Of a stretch of DNA of 64,000 bases, positions 25,395 through 34,091 are shown one piece after another. The DNA comes from Agreia sp. PsM10 (GTDB taxonomy: Bacteria; Actinomycetota; Actinomycetes; Actinomycetales; Microbacteriaceae), in contig NZ_JARUXC010000016.1 in assembly GCF_030433855.1 (NCBI RefSeq), positions 1-64,000 on the forward strand, given 5' to 3'. Positions within the stretch are counted from its first letter, which is position 1. Every line of letters begins with the position of its first letter. A program made the translations under genes and the position numbers. The notes under the pieces were generated by a model. The model did not search any database. It had not been told where the DNA came from and was given only the letters and a program-made list of their open reading frames with translations.

Positions 25395-26153
25395 GCGCTG
25401 CTCGACGAACTTTCCGTCGATGATGTAGCCCGACACGGCGACGGCGCCCTGCGGCACGGCCGACGGATCGATCGGCTCGACGACCTGGTCCGAAGGCTTG
25501 TGCGTCAGGCTGCGGGCGCCGGCGCCGTGGTTCTGGGACATGCGGTCGATGAACGCGAGTGCGATGGCCGAGAGGATGAACACGACGTGGATCATCACCT
25601 GCCAGAAGACGCCGTCTGAGGTGTAGCGGTCTTCCTCGCCCGTCTCGGACGTGGCGTTGGGGGCGCCGAGATCGTTGACCTCGATGAACGTCTTTAGCAG
25701 GTGGATCGATGAGATGCCGATGATGGCCATGGCCAGCTTGACCTTGAGTACATTCGCGTTGACGTGCGAGAGCCATTCCGGCTGGTCGGGGTGGCCCTCG
25801 ATGTCGATCTTCGAGACGAAGGTCTCGTAGCCGCCGATGATGACCATGATGAGCAGGTTCGCGATCATCACCACGTCGATGAGACCGAGCACCGACAGCA
25901 TGATCACTGATTCCTCGATGTGCAGCGGGTCTTTCAGCACGGTCTCGATGAGGTGCACGAGTTCGATCACGAAGACCACGACGTAGACCAGCTGCGCGAT
26001 GATCAGGCCCAGGTAGAGGGGCGCTTGCAGCCAGCGGCTGAAGAAGATGAGGTAGCCGACCGACTTGACCCACGCGGTCTGCGGTCGGTACTGGCGTTGC
26101 TTGGACGGACTCTGTTGGTACGGGGTGGCGGTGGTCTGCGGGCTGCTGGCCAA
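25392..26153 (-). CDS. YqhA/UPF0114-family membrane protein
   Basis: A 253-residue protein with four predicted membrane helices. The central part matches the TIGR00645/YqhA type: LIFFSRWLQAPLYLGLIIAQ (about 35-54), ESVIMLSVLGLIDVVMIANL and KLAMAIIGISSIHLLKTFIE. The C-terminal 50 residues are an actinobacteria-like extension. Function is unknown. It is divergent from the riboswitch-controlled TerC gene, which raises the possibility of a shared link to metal or membrane stress. Confidence 0.8.
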   Translation of the reverse strand: MASSPQTTATPYQQSPSKQRQYRPQTAWVKSVGYLIFFSRWLQAPLYLGLIIAQLVYVVVFVIELVHLIETVLKDPLHIEESVIMLSVLGLIDVVMIANLLIMVIIGGYETFVSKIDIEGHPDQPEWLSHVNANVLKVKLAMAIIGISSIHLLKTFIEVNDLGAPNATSETGEEDRYTSDGVFWQVMIHVVFILSAIALAFIDRMSQNHGAGARSLTHKPSDQVVEPIDPSAVPQGAVAVSGYIIDGKFVEQR

Positions 26154-26212
26154 GGGGGTCTCCTGAATATCGGTCTGGGCGGAATCCTAGCGGCAGCATC
26201 CTGTAACATCGC

Positions 26213-26342
26213 CTGAAGAAGGGGAGTATCCCACCTTCATCGCAGTCGTCAGTACGATCCCCATCGCCGCGGGTCCGTTGCGGTGGCGTGACCGGCCTGG
26301 CCGGGGTCGCGCGGGAGAGACTTTCGGTCGCTCGGCGTACCC
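26213..26342 (+). ncRNA. yybP-ykoY manganese riboswitch
   Basis: The leader of the TerC gene carries the conserved pieces of the yybP-ykoY aptamer in order. These are GAAGGGGAGTA (26217-26227), CGTCAGTACG (26247-26256), and a GGTC...GGGAGAGACTTT segment (26304-26324), with pairable arms between them. This class senses Mn2+ and typically controls TerC/Alx-type exporters, as here. The boundaries are approximate. ACTCCC just before the start codon (26361-26366) could pair with GGGAGT in the aptamer, which may be part of the switch. Confidence 0.75.
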
Positions 26343-26370
26343 GCCATCCCGAAAGGTCACACTCCCTCCC

Positions 26371-27480
26371 ATGCCTGCCACGCTCAACCTCCCGGTCTGG
26401 TTCGAAGTCGGATCCCTCGTCATCCTGACGTTGATCCTCGTCGTCGACCTTCTGCTCGTGCTCAAGCGGCCGCACATCCCCTCGGCCAAGGAGTCGACGC
26501 TCTGGGTGGTGTTCTACGTCGGCCTCGCGCTGGTGTTCGCCCTGCTGATGCTGATCTTCGCCGACGGCGAGCACGCGGGGCAGTTCCTGGCAGGCTGGCT
26601 CACCGAGTACAGCCTCTCGATCGACAACCTGTTCGTCTTCATCATCATCATGGCGCGGTTCAAGGTGCCGAAGAAGCTGCAGCAGGAGGCCCTGATGGTG
26701 GGCATCCTGATCGCGCTCGTGCTTCGGGGCATCTTCATCCTCCTGGGCGCACAGCTCATCGAGAACTTCAGCTGGATCTTCTACATCTTCGGCGCCTTCC
26801 TGCTCTACACGGCGTGGCAGCAGGCCTTCTCGAAGCACGACGACGCCGACGACGGCGAGAGCCGGCTCATCCGCTACCTGCGCCGCCACATCTCCATCTC
26901 GAACGACTTCGACGGCGCGAAGGTGCGTACCCGCGTCGACGGCAAGAAGATCTTCACTCCGATGCTCATCGTCTTCATCGCCCTGGGCTCGACCGACCTG
27001 CTGTTCGCCCTCGATTCGATCCCGGCCATCTTCGGCATCACGACCAGCCCGTTCATCGTCTTCACCGCCAACGTCTTCGCCCTCATGGGTCTGCGTCAGC
27101 TGTACTTCCTGCTCGGCGGGCTCCTCGAGAAGCTCATCTACCTGCACTACGGAATCGCCTTCATCCTGGCCTTCATCGGCTTCAAGCTGGTGGCGCACGC
27201 ACTGCACGAGAACGAGCTGCCGTTCATCAACGGCGGCGAGCACATCGAGTGGGCTCCCGACATCTCGACGTGGACCTCGCTCGCCGTCATCATCGGCTCG
27301 ATGGCCGTGGCCACCGTCGCGAGCCTGATCGCCATGCGCCGCGAGGCCCGTCGATCGGATGCCGCACCCGCGGGTGCTCCGGTCGCCGGTCCGGCGGGCA
27401 CGGCTCCGACGCGGGTCGTGGATGCTCCGGTCGACGCCGTCGACGAGAAGTCCGATACCGACGGCGCGCCGCGCGCCTGA
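26371..27480 (+). CDS. TerC-family (Alx-like) manganese exporter
   Basis: A 369-residue membrane protein with about nine hydrophobic helices. TerC signatures are TEYSLSIDNLFVFIIIMARF (about 83-102) and LGSTDLLFALDSIPAIFGIT, with acidic Asp residues within the membrane expected to bind the cation. Relatives Alx and MeeF/MeeY export or traffic Mn2+. This agrees with the riboswitch in the leader. The ATG at 26371 has no good ribosome-binding site, only AAAGG 15 bases upstream. The C-terminal 60 residues are Ala/Pro-rich and low-complexity. Confidence 0.9.
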   Translation: MPATLNLPVWFEVGSLVILTLILVVDLLLVLKRPHIPSAKESTLWVVFYVGLALVFALLMLIFADGEHAGQFLAGWLTEYSLSIDNLFVFIIIMARFKVPKKLQQEALMVGILIALVLRGIFILLGAQLIENFSWIFYIFGAFLLYTAWQQAFSKHDDADDGESRLIRYLRRHISISNDFDGAKVRTRVDGKKIFTPMLIVFIALGSTDLLFALDSIPAIFGITTSPFIVFTANVFALMGLRQLYFLLGGLLEKLIYLHYGIAFILAFIGFKLVAHALHENELPFINGGEHIEWAPDISTWTSLAVIIGSMAVATVASLIAMRREARRSDAAPAGAPVAGPAGTAPTRVVDAPVDAVDEKSDTDGAPRA

Positions 27481-27530
27481 CCACCGCCGCCGGGAATGCC
27501 CGGGAGGATCGCGAGTGTTACCCTAGACGG

Positions 27531-27581
27531 ATGCTGTCTGGTCGACTTCTTCTTGGTTGCCGCGACGAGTCCTCGTTCTAA
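27531..27581 (+). CDS. Leucine leader peptide (leuL-like)
   Basis: A 16-codon frame encodes MLSGRLLLGCRDESSF. It includes three consecutive CTT leucine codons, a codon that is rare in this GC-rich genome, plus one CTG. It lies 70 bp before leuC and runs into a strong hairpin, as expected for a ribosome-mediated attenuator of leucine genes. Confidence 0.75.
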   Translation: MLSGRLLLGCRDESSF

Positions 27582-27599
27582 GGCCTCACCTCGTCGCGG
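27560..27599 (+). promoter_or_regulatory. leuCD attenuator hairpins
   Basis: CCGCGACGAG (27560-27569) pairs perfectly with CTCGTCGCGG (27590-27599). ACGAG within it (27565-27569) can instead pair with CTCGT at 27572-27576, so the two structures exclude each other. The 5' arm overlaps the leader peptide just after the Leu codons, so ribosome stalling there would decide the fold. No long T-run follows the outer hairpin. Confidence 0.6.
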
Positions 27600-27648
27600 A
27601 GTGTGTCATGGGCTCTCGCAAGCAGATTCGTAAGAGAAGGCATCACTC

Positions 27649-29160
27649 ATGAGCAATGCAGAAGCACCCGCCGCGAAACGCGGCAAGACCCTGGCCGAGA
27701 AGGTCTGGGAAGATCACCTCGTCGTCAAGGGCGAAGACGGCACCCCCGACCTCATCTACATCGACCTGCACCTGGTGCACGAGGTCACGAGCCCCCAGGC
27801 GTTCGATGGTCTGCGCGTCGCCGGTCGCCCCGTGCGTCGGCCCGACCTCACCATCGCGACCGAAGACCACAACACCCCCACGGCGGGCATCGACCGGCCC
27901 ATCGCCGATCTGACCAGCCGCACGCAGATCGAGACGCTGCGTCGAAATGCCAAGGAATTCGGCATCCGACTGCACTCGCTCGGCGACGTCGAGCAGGGCA
28001 TCGTGCACGTCGTCGGACCGCAGCTCGGCCTCACCATGCCCGGCATCACCGTGGTGTGCGGCGACTCGCACACGAGCACGCACGGCGCGTTCGGGGCGAT
28101 GGCGTTCGGCATCGGCACCAGCGAGGTCGAGCACGTCATGGCCACGCAGACGCTGCCGCTCAAGGCGTTCAAGACGATGGCCATCACGGTCGAGGGCGAA
28201 CTGCGCCCGGGAGTCACGGCGAAGGACATCATCCTCGCCGTGATCGCCAAGATCTCCACGGGCGGTGGCCAGGGCTACGTGCTCGAGTACCGCGGCTCCG
28301 CAATCCGCTCCCTCTCGATGGAGGGACGCATGACGATCTGCAACATGTCGATCGAGGCCGGCGCACGCGCCGGCATGGTCGCACCCGACGAGACCACCTT
28401 CGAGTACCTCAAGGGCCGTCCCCACGCCCCCGAGGGCGAAGACTGGGACGCCGCCGTCGAGTACTGGAAGACACTGCGCACCGACGACGACGCCGTCTTC
28501 GACGCCGAGGTCTTCCTCGACGCGAACGAGCTCGAGCCGTTCGTCACCTGGGGCACCAACCCCGGCCAGGGCGTCTCGCTCTCGCAGCCGGTGCCCGACC
28601 CCGCCACCATCATCGATCCCAACGAGCGCGCCGCCGCCGAGCGTGCGCTCGAGTACATGGCCCTCGACGCCGGAACTCCCATGAAGGAGATCGCGGTCGA
28701 CACCGTGTTCATCGGCTCGTGCACCAACTCGCGCATCGAAGACCTGCGCGCCGCTGCGGACATCGTGCGCGGACGCACGAAGGCCGAGAACGTGCGCGTC
28801 ATGGTCGTTCCGGGCTCTGCGCGCGTGCGCATCGAGGCCGAGGCCGAGGGGCTCGACAAGGTGTTCAAAGATTTCGGTGCCGACTGGCGCTTCGCCGGCT
28901 GCTCGATGTGCCTCGGCATGAACCCCGACCAGCTCGCCCCGGGCGAGCGCTGCGCGTCGACGTCGAACCGCAACTTCGAGGGTCGCCAGGGCAAGGGCGG
29001 GCGCACGCACCTCGTGTCGCCTCTCGTCGCGGCGGCCACCGCCGTTCGCGGAACGCTCTCGAGCCCGTGGGATCTCGCCGTCGATGACGCGAGGCTGGTG
29101 GATGCGGGCCCTTCGACGGGCTCAGGGAACGCAGGCTCAGGCAGCGGGAGGATTCTGTAA
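27649..29160 (+). CDS. leuC: 3-isopropylmalate dehydratase large subunit
   Basis: A 503-residue aconitase-family protein that, with LeuD, isomerises 2-isopropylmalate to 3-isopropylmalate in leucine synthesis. The Fe-S ligands are visible in [11 protein letters not shown] and in [39 protein letters not shown] is typical. GAAGG precedes the ATG at 27649. The last 20 or so residues ([17 protein letters not shown]) are low-complexity and are encoded by a REP-like word inserted at the 3' end. The stop overlaps leuD (TAATG). Confidence 0.95.
   Translation: MSNAEAPAAKRGKTLAEKVWEDHLVVKGEDGTPDLIYIDLHLVHEVTSPQAFDGLRVAGRPVRRPDLTIATEDHNTPTAGIDRPIADLTSRTQIETLRRNAKEFGIRLHSLGDVEQGIVHVVGPQLGLTMPGITVVCGDSHTSTHGAFGAMAFGIGTSEVEHVMATQTLPLKAFKTMAITVEGELRPGVTAKDIILAVIAKISTGGGQGYVLEYRGSAIRSLSMEGRMTICNMSIEAGARAGMVAPDETTFEYLKGRPHAPEGEDWDAAVEYWKTLRTDDDAVFDAEVFLDANELEPFVTWGTNPGQGVSLSQPVPDPATIIDPNERAAAERALEYMALDAGTPMKEIAVDTVFIGSCTNSRIEDLRAAADIVRGRTKAENVRVMVVPGSARVRIEAEAEGLDKVFKDFGADWRFAGCSMCLGMNPDQLAPGERCASTSNRNFEGRQGKGGRTHLVSPLVAAATAVRGTLSSPWDLAVDDARLVDAGPSTGSGNAGSGSGRIL
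29109..29131. repeat. REP-like word inside the leuC 3' end
   Basis: CCCTTCGACGGGCTCAGGGA (first 20 bases) continuing with ACG closely matches the arms of the element at 34040-34086. It is translated as part of the LeuC tail. Confidence 0.7.
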
Positions 29161-29756
29161 TGGAGAAGGTATCCGTCATCACGGGAGTCGCCGTTCCGCT
29201 CGAGCGGTCGAACATCGACACCGACCAGATCATCCCCGCCGTGTTCCTGAAGCGGGTCACCAAGACCGGCTTCGACGACGCACTCTTCTACGGCTGGCGT
29301 CAAGACCCGGAGTTCGTGCTCAACCAGGAGCCCTACAAGACCGGGTCGGTGCTCGTCGCCGGCCCTGACTTCGGAACGGGCTCGTCGCGTGAGCACGCCG
29401 TCTGGGCGCTGCGCGACTACGGCTTCAAGGCCGTGCTCAGCGCGCGATTCGGCGACATCTTCCGGGGCAACTCGGGCAAGCAGGGGCTGCTCGCGGCCCA
29501 GCTCGCAGAGTCCGACATCGAGAAGATCTGGGCGTTGATCGACGCCCAGCCCGGTCTCGAGGTCACGGTCGATCTTCCGGCTAAAACGGTGACGGCGGGG
29601 GCGCTCACCGTGCCGTTCGAGATCGATGATTACACTCGATGGAGGCTTCTCGAAGGCCTCGACGACATCGGGCTCACCCTGCGCGACGAAGCGCGAATCA
29701 CGGAGTTCGAGGGCCGCCGCGAAGGCTGGCGTCCGAAGACTCTCCCCGTTAAATAA
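29160..29756 (+). CDS. leuD: 3-isopropylmalate dehydratase small subunit
   Basis: A 198-residue swivel-domain subunit of isopropylmalate isomerase. Conserved regions are [19 protein letters not shown] (about 8-26), [21 protein letters not shown] and the C-terminal [19 protein letters not shown]. The ATG shares a base with the leuC stop, so the subunits are translationally coupled. Length is normal for the family. Confidence 0.95.
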   Translation: MEKVSVITGVAVPLERSNIDTDQIIPAVFLKRVTKTGFDDALFYGWRQDPEFVLNQEPYKTGSVLVAGPDFGTGSSREHAVWALRDYGFKAVLSARFGDIFRGNSGKQGLLAAQLAESDIEKIWALIDAQPGLEVTVDLPAKTVTAGALTVPFEIDDYTRWRLLEGLDDIGLTLRDEARITEFEGRREGWRPKTLPVK

Positions 29757-29779
29757 CAGCAGTACAGGCGGTTACATCA

Positions 29780-31150
29780 GTGAATTCACTTCTTCAGGAT
29801 GCTCAGAAAGCGGCACGCAGAGTGGGCCTACCCAGCGACACGATCGTGATCAACGGTGGTCGCCCGCTGCGTGGAACCATCGACGTGCGGGGCGCCAAGA
29901 ACCTCGTGACCAAGGCGATGGTCGCGTCCCTTCTGGGCGACACGAAGAGCATTCTGCGCGACGTTCCCGACATCTCGGATGTCAGCGTGGTCGCGAGCCT
30001 CCTCGAGGCGCACGGCGTCACGATCTCGGGCAGTGCCGAGACCGGCATCCTGATCTTCGACCCCAGCAATGTCGCCAGCGCCAACAGCGCCGAGATCGAC
30101 GCGCTGTCGGGATCGAGCCGCATCCCCATCCTGTTCTGCGGGCCGCTGCTGCATCGTCTCGGTCACGCGTTCATCCCCGACCTCGGCGGCTGCCGCATCG
30201 GTGACCGGCCGATCGACTTCCACCTCGACGCGCTGCGCAAGTTCGGCGCCGTCGTCGATAAGCTTCCGAGCGGAATCGACATCTCCGCGCCCAACGGTCT
30301 GCACGGCGCCAAGATCGAGTTCGCCTACCCCAGCGTCGGAGCGACCGAGCAGGTTCTGCTCACGGCCGTGCGGGTGAAGGGCACCACCGAGCTCAAGAAC
30401 GCGGCCATCGAGCCCGAGATCATGGACCTCATCGCGGTTCTGCAGAAGATGGGCGCGATCATCTCGGTCGAGCCCAACCGCGTCATCCTCATCGAGGGTG
30501 TCGACAGCCTCAAGGGCTACGACCACCGAGCACTGTTCGACCGCAACGAGGCCGCCAGCTGGGCCTCGGCCGCTCTGGCAACTGGCGGAGACATCACCTG
30601 CAAGGGCGCCAAGCAGCAGGACATGATGACGTTCCTCAACGTCTTCCGCAAGATCGGCGGAGCGTTCGACATCGAAGAGGACGGCATCCGGTTCTACCAC
30701 CCGGGCGGCGACCTCAAGCCCGTGGTCATCGAGACAGACGTGCACCCCGGCTTCATGACCGACTGGCAGCAGCCGCTCATCATCGCGCTTACCCAGGCCA
30801 TCGGCACGTCGATCGTGCACGAGACCGTCTACGAAGACCGCTTCGGCTTCACCGACGCCCTCGTCGAGATGGGTGCCAACATCCAGGTGCACAAGCACGG
30901 ACTCGAAGGCGGCGAGCGACGCGTTCCTCGTCGTCCGCTCGAGCAGGCCGCCGTCATCACCGGTCCCACCAAGCTGCATGGCAGCGAGATCGTCGTTCCC
31001 GACCTGCGCGGCGGCTTCAGCCACCTCATCGCAGCCCTGACCGCCGACGGCCGTTCGACCGTCAGCAATGTGGGACTCATCGGTCGTGGCTACGGCGACT
31101 TCGTGGCCAAGCTCGAGAAGCTCGGAGCTGACTTCTCCTTCGAGCTGTGA
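29780..31150 (+). CDS. murA: UDP-N-acetylglucosamine 1-carboxyvinyltransferase
   Basis: A 456-residue EPSP-synthase-fold enzyme that adds enolpyruvate from PEP to UDP-GlcNAc, the first step of peptidoglycan precursor synthesis. Lys40 in RGAKN corresponds to the conserved substrate-binding Lys. The flexible-loop catalytic Cys is retained as Cys138 in DLGGCRIGDRP, so fosfomycin sensitivity is possible on this criterion. It starts with GTG at 29780, 23 bases after leuD, and overlaps plsC by four bases. An N-terminal extension of about 20 residues is present. Confidence 0.93.
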   Translation: MNSLLQDAQKAARRVGLPSDTIVINGGRPLRGTIDVRGAKNLVTKAMVASLLGDTKSILRDVPDISDVSVVASLLEAHGVTISGSAETGILIFDPSNVASANSAEIDALSGSSRIPILFCGPLLHRLGHAFIPDLGGCRIGDRPIDFHLDALRKFGAVVDKLPSGIDISAPNGLHGAKIEFAYPSVGATEQVLLTAVRVKGTTELKNAAIEPEIMDLIAVLQKMGAIISVEPNRVILIEGVDSLKGYDHRALFDRNEAASWASAALATGGDITCKGAKQQDMMTFLNVFRKIGGAFDIEEDGIRFYHPGGDLKPVVIETDVHPGFMTDWQQPLIIALTQAIGTSIVHETVYEDRFGFTDALVEMGANIQVHKHGLEGGERRVPRRPLEQAAVITGPTKLHGSEIVVPDLRGGFSHLIAALTADGRSTVSNVGLIGRGYGDFVAKLEKLGADFSFEL

Positions 31151-31893
31151 CCGTGGCAGGTCAGCCGTCTGAGAAGACCATCGGTTTTCGAGCCCTGGCC
31201 GCGGTGCTCGTGCCCTTTCTCTCGAGCATCGCGAAGATCGAGTTCACCGACCCGCAGAAGCTGCCCCGCACCGGCGCGTTCGTGCTCTCGCCGAACCATT
31301 ACAGCAACATCGACCCGGTCATCATGGGCTGGTCGATCTGGAAGCTCGGCCGGGCACCGCGCTTTCTCGCGAAGGCCTCCCTGTTCCGGGTGCCCGTCGT
31401 CGGTGCGGTGTTGCGCGGCACCGGCCAGATCCCCGTCGAGAGGGCGGGTTCCGTTCGGGGCAGCGAACCGCTGAAGGCCGCCAACGAGCTGGCCGACAAG
31501 GGCAACGCTGTGATCATCTACCCCGAGGGAACGCTGACGCGCGATCCGCAGATCTGGCCCATGAAGGGAAAGACCGGCGCGGTGCGCATGGCGCTGGAGC
31601 AGAACCTGCCGCTCATCCCGGCCGCCCACTGGGGCACCCAGGCCGTCATGGCGCGCTACTCCAACAAGATCAGCCTCTTTCCCCGCAAGACCATCAAGGT
31701 CGCGTTCGGCGATCCCGTCGACCTCGACGAATTCCGCGGCAAGCCGATCAACTCGGCTCTGCTGACGGCGGCCACCGAGCTCGTGATGGCCGACATCACC
31801 GCGCTGCTCGAAGGTCTGCGTGGCGAGACCGCCCCGGTGGAACGCTGGAACCCTGCCGCGCACAACCAGAAGGAGACCGGTCGTTTTGAGTAG
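31147..31893 (+). CDS. plsC: 1-acylglycerol-3-phosphate O-acyltransferase (PlsC-like)
   Basis: A 248-residue membrane-associated acyltransferase. The HX4D motif is NHYSNIDP (His51, Asp56), followed by the GTGQIPVERAG motif II and YPEGTLTR motif III. It should acylate lysophosphatidic acid in phospholipid synthesis. The GTG start overlaps the murA stop. Its last codons overlap the probable TTG start of gpsA. This places lipid and wall precursor genes in one transcript. Confidence 0.88.
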   Translation: MTVAGQPSEKTIGFRALAAVLVPFLSSIAKIEFTDPQKLPRTGAFVLSPNHYSNIDPVIMGWSIWKLGRAPRFLAKASLFRVPVVGAVLRGTGQIPVERAGSVRGSEPLKAANELADKGNAVIIYPEGTLTRDPQIWPMKGKTGAVRMALEQNLPLIPAAHWGTQAVMARYSNKISLFPRKTIKVAFGDPVDLDEFRGKPINSALLTAATELVMADITALLEGLRGETAPVERWNPAAHNQKETGRFE

Positions 31894-33028
31894 GACCAGG
31901 CCCGTGGCGGTCGTCCCTCCCCGTCGCCGCGTGACCGTGCTCGGCGCAGGAAGTTGGGGAACGACCTTCGCCAAGATCCTCGCAGACGGCGGCAGCGACG
32001 TGACCCTGTGGGCGCGTCGCCCCGAACTCGCACGCGAGATCAGCGAGGCCAAGCGCAACAGCGACTACCTTCCCGGCATCAACCTTCCGCTGGCGGTCAC
32101 GGCCACGTCGAGCCTCGCCGACGCCCTCGCAGGTGCCGAGATGGTGTTCGTCTCGATTCCCAGCCAGAGCCTCCGCGAGAACCTCGCCGCGATCCGGCCG
32201 CTCCTGCCGAGCGACGCACTCGTGATCAGCCTCATGAAGGGCGTGGAGAAGAAATCCGGCCTGCGCATGAGCGAGGTGATCGAGCTGGGACTGGAGATCG
32301 ACCGCGATCGCATCGCCGTCGCATCCGGCCCCAATCTGGCGCTCGAGATCGCCAAGGAGCAGCCCACGGCCGCCGTGATCTCGTCGCAGAGCCTCGAGAC
32401 CGCACAGCGTGTCGCCATGGCGGCGAGTAACCGCTACTTCAGATCGTTCGTGAACACCGACGTCATCGGCACTGAGTTCGGCGGCGTGCTCAAGAACCTC
32501 ATCGCGGTGGCCATCGGCATCGTCGACGGCGTGGGCTACGGCGAGAACACGAAGGCCTCGATCATCACCCGTGGTCTCGCCGAGATGACCGATTTCGCCG
32601 TGGCATACGGAGCCCACCCCGACACGCTCTCGGGTCTCGCCGGGCTCGGCGACCTCATCGCCACCAGCAGCTCGTCGTTGTCGCGCAACAACACGGCCGG
32701 TCGACTTCTGGGCCAGGGATACAGCTTCGCCGACGTGGTGAAGAGCATGCAGCAGACCGCCGAAGGTCTCGCTTCAGTCGCTCCGATCCTCGAGCTCGCG
32801 GCTGCCAAAGGCGTGGACATGCCCATCGTGAAGCAGGTCAGCGAGGTGCTGGCCGGTACGCTGAATCCCCGGGACATAGCTCCCCACCTGACGACGGACT
32901 CGGACGAGCCGCAGGGCGAAAGGACTATCGATGGCCGGAAAAACAGTGGTGGCTCTGCTTTTTGGGGGCCGTTCAAGCGAGCACTCGATCAGCTGCGCAA
33001 CGGCGGGCGGGGTTCTTCACGCGATTGA
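31886..33028 (+). CDS. gpsA: Glycerol-3-phosphate dehydrogenase [NAD(P)+]
   Basis: A 380-residue enzyme that makes sn-glycerol 3-phosphate from DHAP for phospholipids. The nucleotide motif is VLGAGSWGTTFA (about 18-29). IPSQSLRENL, the ...GPNLALEIA-type loop, and GVLKNLIAVAIGIVDG with the catalytic Lys are present. The TTG at 31886 has AAGGAG ten bases upstream; a GTG at 31904 is an alternative. The frame reads 98 bases into ddl, giving about 35-40 residues more than usual; the expected end would be near PQGE. The unusual tail (NSGGSAFWGPFKRAL) is probably not part of the fold. Confidence 0.9.
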   Translation: MSRTRPVAVVPPRRRVTVLGAGSWGTTFAKILADGGSDVTLWARRPELAREISEAKRNSDYLPGINLPLAVTATSSLADALAGAEMVFVSIPSQSLRENLAAIRPLLPSDALVISLMKGVEKKSGLRMSEVIELGLEIDRDRIAVASGPNLALEIAKEQPTAAVISSQSLETAQRVAMAASNRYFRSFVNTDVIGTEFGGVLKNLIAVAIGIVDGVGYGENTKASIITRGLAEMTDFAVAYGAHPDTLSGLAGLGDLIATSSSSLSRNNTAGRLLGQGYSFADVVKSMQQTAEGLASVAPILELAAAKGVDMPIVKQVSEVLAGTLNPRDIAPHLTTDSDEPQGERTIDGRKNSGGSAFWGPFKRALDQLRNGGRGSSRD

Positions 33029-34034
33029 CCGCGACCGGTTCGAGGTCATTCCCATCGGCATCACCGGCGAGGGATCGTTCGTTCTCGAAGACGACGACCC
33101 CGCCAAGTTCGCGATCGACGCCGAGGCCATGCCTCGCGTGCGCGACAACGGCACACGCATCCGCTGGCCCGACAGGGCGGGCGACCGCACGCTGACCGTC
33201 GAGCTCGCCGACGGCAGCTCGCGCAGCCTCGGCGAGGTGGATGTCGTGTTCCCGATCCTGCACGGACGCTTCGGCGAAGACGGCACGGTTCAGGGCATGC
33301 TCGAACTGCTCGGGCTGCCCTTTGTGGGATCGGGCGTTCTCGCATCGGCCCTGGGCATGGACAAGCACTTCACGAAGACCGTTCTGCTGCAGGCGGGCAT
33401 CGACGTCGCCCCGTGGACGACGGTGACGGCGCGTGAGTGGGCGGATGCTCCGGCGGCCGTCGCGGAGCGCGCCTCCGGCCTCGGGTTGCCGGCCTTCGTC
33501 AAGCCGGCTCGTGCCGGCTCGTCTGTCGGCGTCAGTCGCGTCACGGACTGGTCGCAGCTCGCCGAGGCGATGGAGATCGCCCTCGCCGAAGACAACAAGG
33601 TGCTGATCGAAGAGGGCATCGTGGGCCGAGAGGTAGAGTGCGGCGTGCTCGAGGGTCGTGACGGCGGCCCCACCCGGGTGTCGGTGGCGGGCGAGGTCGT
33701 GATGACCGACAGGGCCTTCTATGACTTCGATGCGAAGTACCTCGACGCCCCGGGTATCGAACTCGTGTGCCCGGCGCCGATGAGCGACGACGAGCTCGCC
33801 ACGATGCAGAGCATCGCGGCAACGGCGTTCGAGGCCATCGGCGGAGCCGGACTCGCCCGCGTCGACTTCTTTCTCACCGAGAACGGCTTCGTGGTGAACG
33901 AGCTCAACACGATGCCCGGCTTCACCCCGATCTCGATGTTCCCGGCGTGCTGGATCGCATCGGGCCTGAGCTACCCGCAGCTCATCGACGAACTCATCGA
34001 CCTGGCGCTGCCGGCGGCTGCGCCGGTCGAGTAG
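32931..34034 (+). CDS. ddl: D-alanine--D-alanine ligase
   Basis: A 367-residue ATP-grasp ligase that joins two D-Ala for peptidoglycan synthesis. It has KTVVALLFGGRSSEHSIS at the N-terminus, LGLPFVGSGVLASALGMDK, EGIVGREVECGVLEG and GLARVDFFLTENGFVVNELN, with the Mg/ATP ligands in the last segment. GAAAGG lies upstream of the ATG, inside gpsA. It lies last in the leu-mur-pls-gps-ddl run and ends before a REP-like hairpin. Confidence 0.95.
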   Translation: MAGKTVVALLFGGRSSEHSISCATAGGVLHAIDRDRFEVIPIGITGEGSFVLEDDDPAKFAIDAEAMPRVRDNGTRIRWPDRAGDRTLTVELADGSSRSLGEVDVVFPILHGRFGEDGTVQGMLELLGLPFVGSGVLASALGMDKHFTKTVLLQAGIDVAPWTTVTAREWADAPAAVAERASGLGLPAFVKPARAGSSVGVSRVTDWSQLAEAMEIALAEDNKVLIEEGIVGREVECGVLEGRDGGPTRVSVAGEVVMTDRAFYDFDAKYLDAPGIELVCPAPMSDDELATMQSIAATAFEAIGGAGLARVDFFLTENGFVVNELNTMPGFTPISMFPACWIASGLSYPQLIDELIDLALPAAAPVE

Positions 34035-34039
34035 GTCGT

Positions 34040-34086
34040 CGTTCCCTGAGCCTGTCGAAGGGCCCCTTCGACAACCTCAGGGAACG
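34040..34086. repeat. REP-like inverted repeat after ddl
   Basis: CGTTCCCTGAG-CCTGTCGAAGGG (34040-34062) and CCCCTTCGACAACCTCAGGG plus AACG (34063-34086) are inverted copies that form a long hairpin between convergent ddl and the FHA gene. A single-arm copy lies in leuC. It may also terminate transcription in both directions. Confidence 0.75.
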
Positions 34087-34091
34087 AAGGC

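Noticed and set aside
24928-27243. Long minus-strand frame across the padR, YqhA and terC region
   Set aside because: Composition is Glu/Arg/Asp/His-rich and antisense to clear genes on either strand; no motif. It is a GC-driven shadow.
27481-27648. T-box leader before leuC
   Set aside because: No T-box consensus (AGGGUGGNACCGCG-like) or specifier-loop structure; a Leu-rich leader peptide explains the region.
27608-27652. Second mini-frame (14 codons, basic) before leuC
   Set aside because: It has no Leu codons and overlaps the leuC ribosome-binding site. It may be chance, so it is mentioned only in the attenuator finding.
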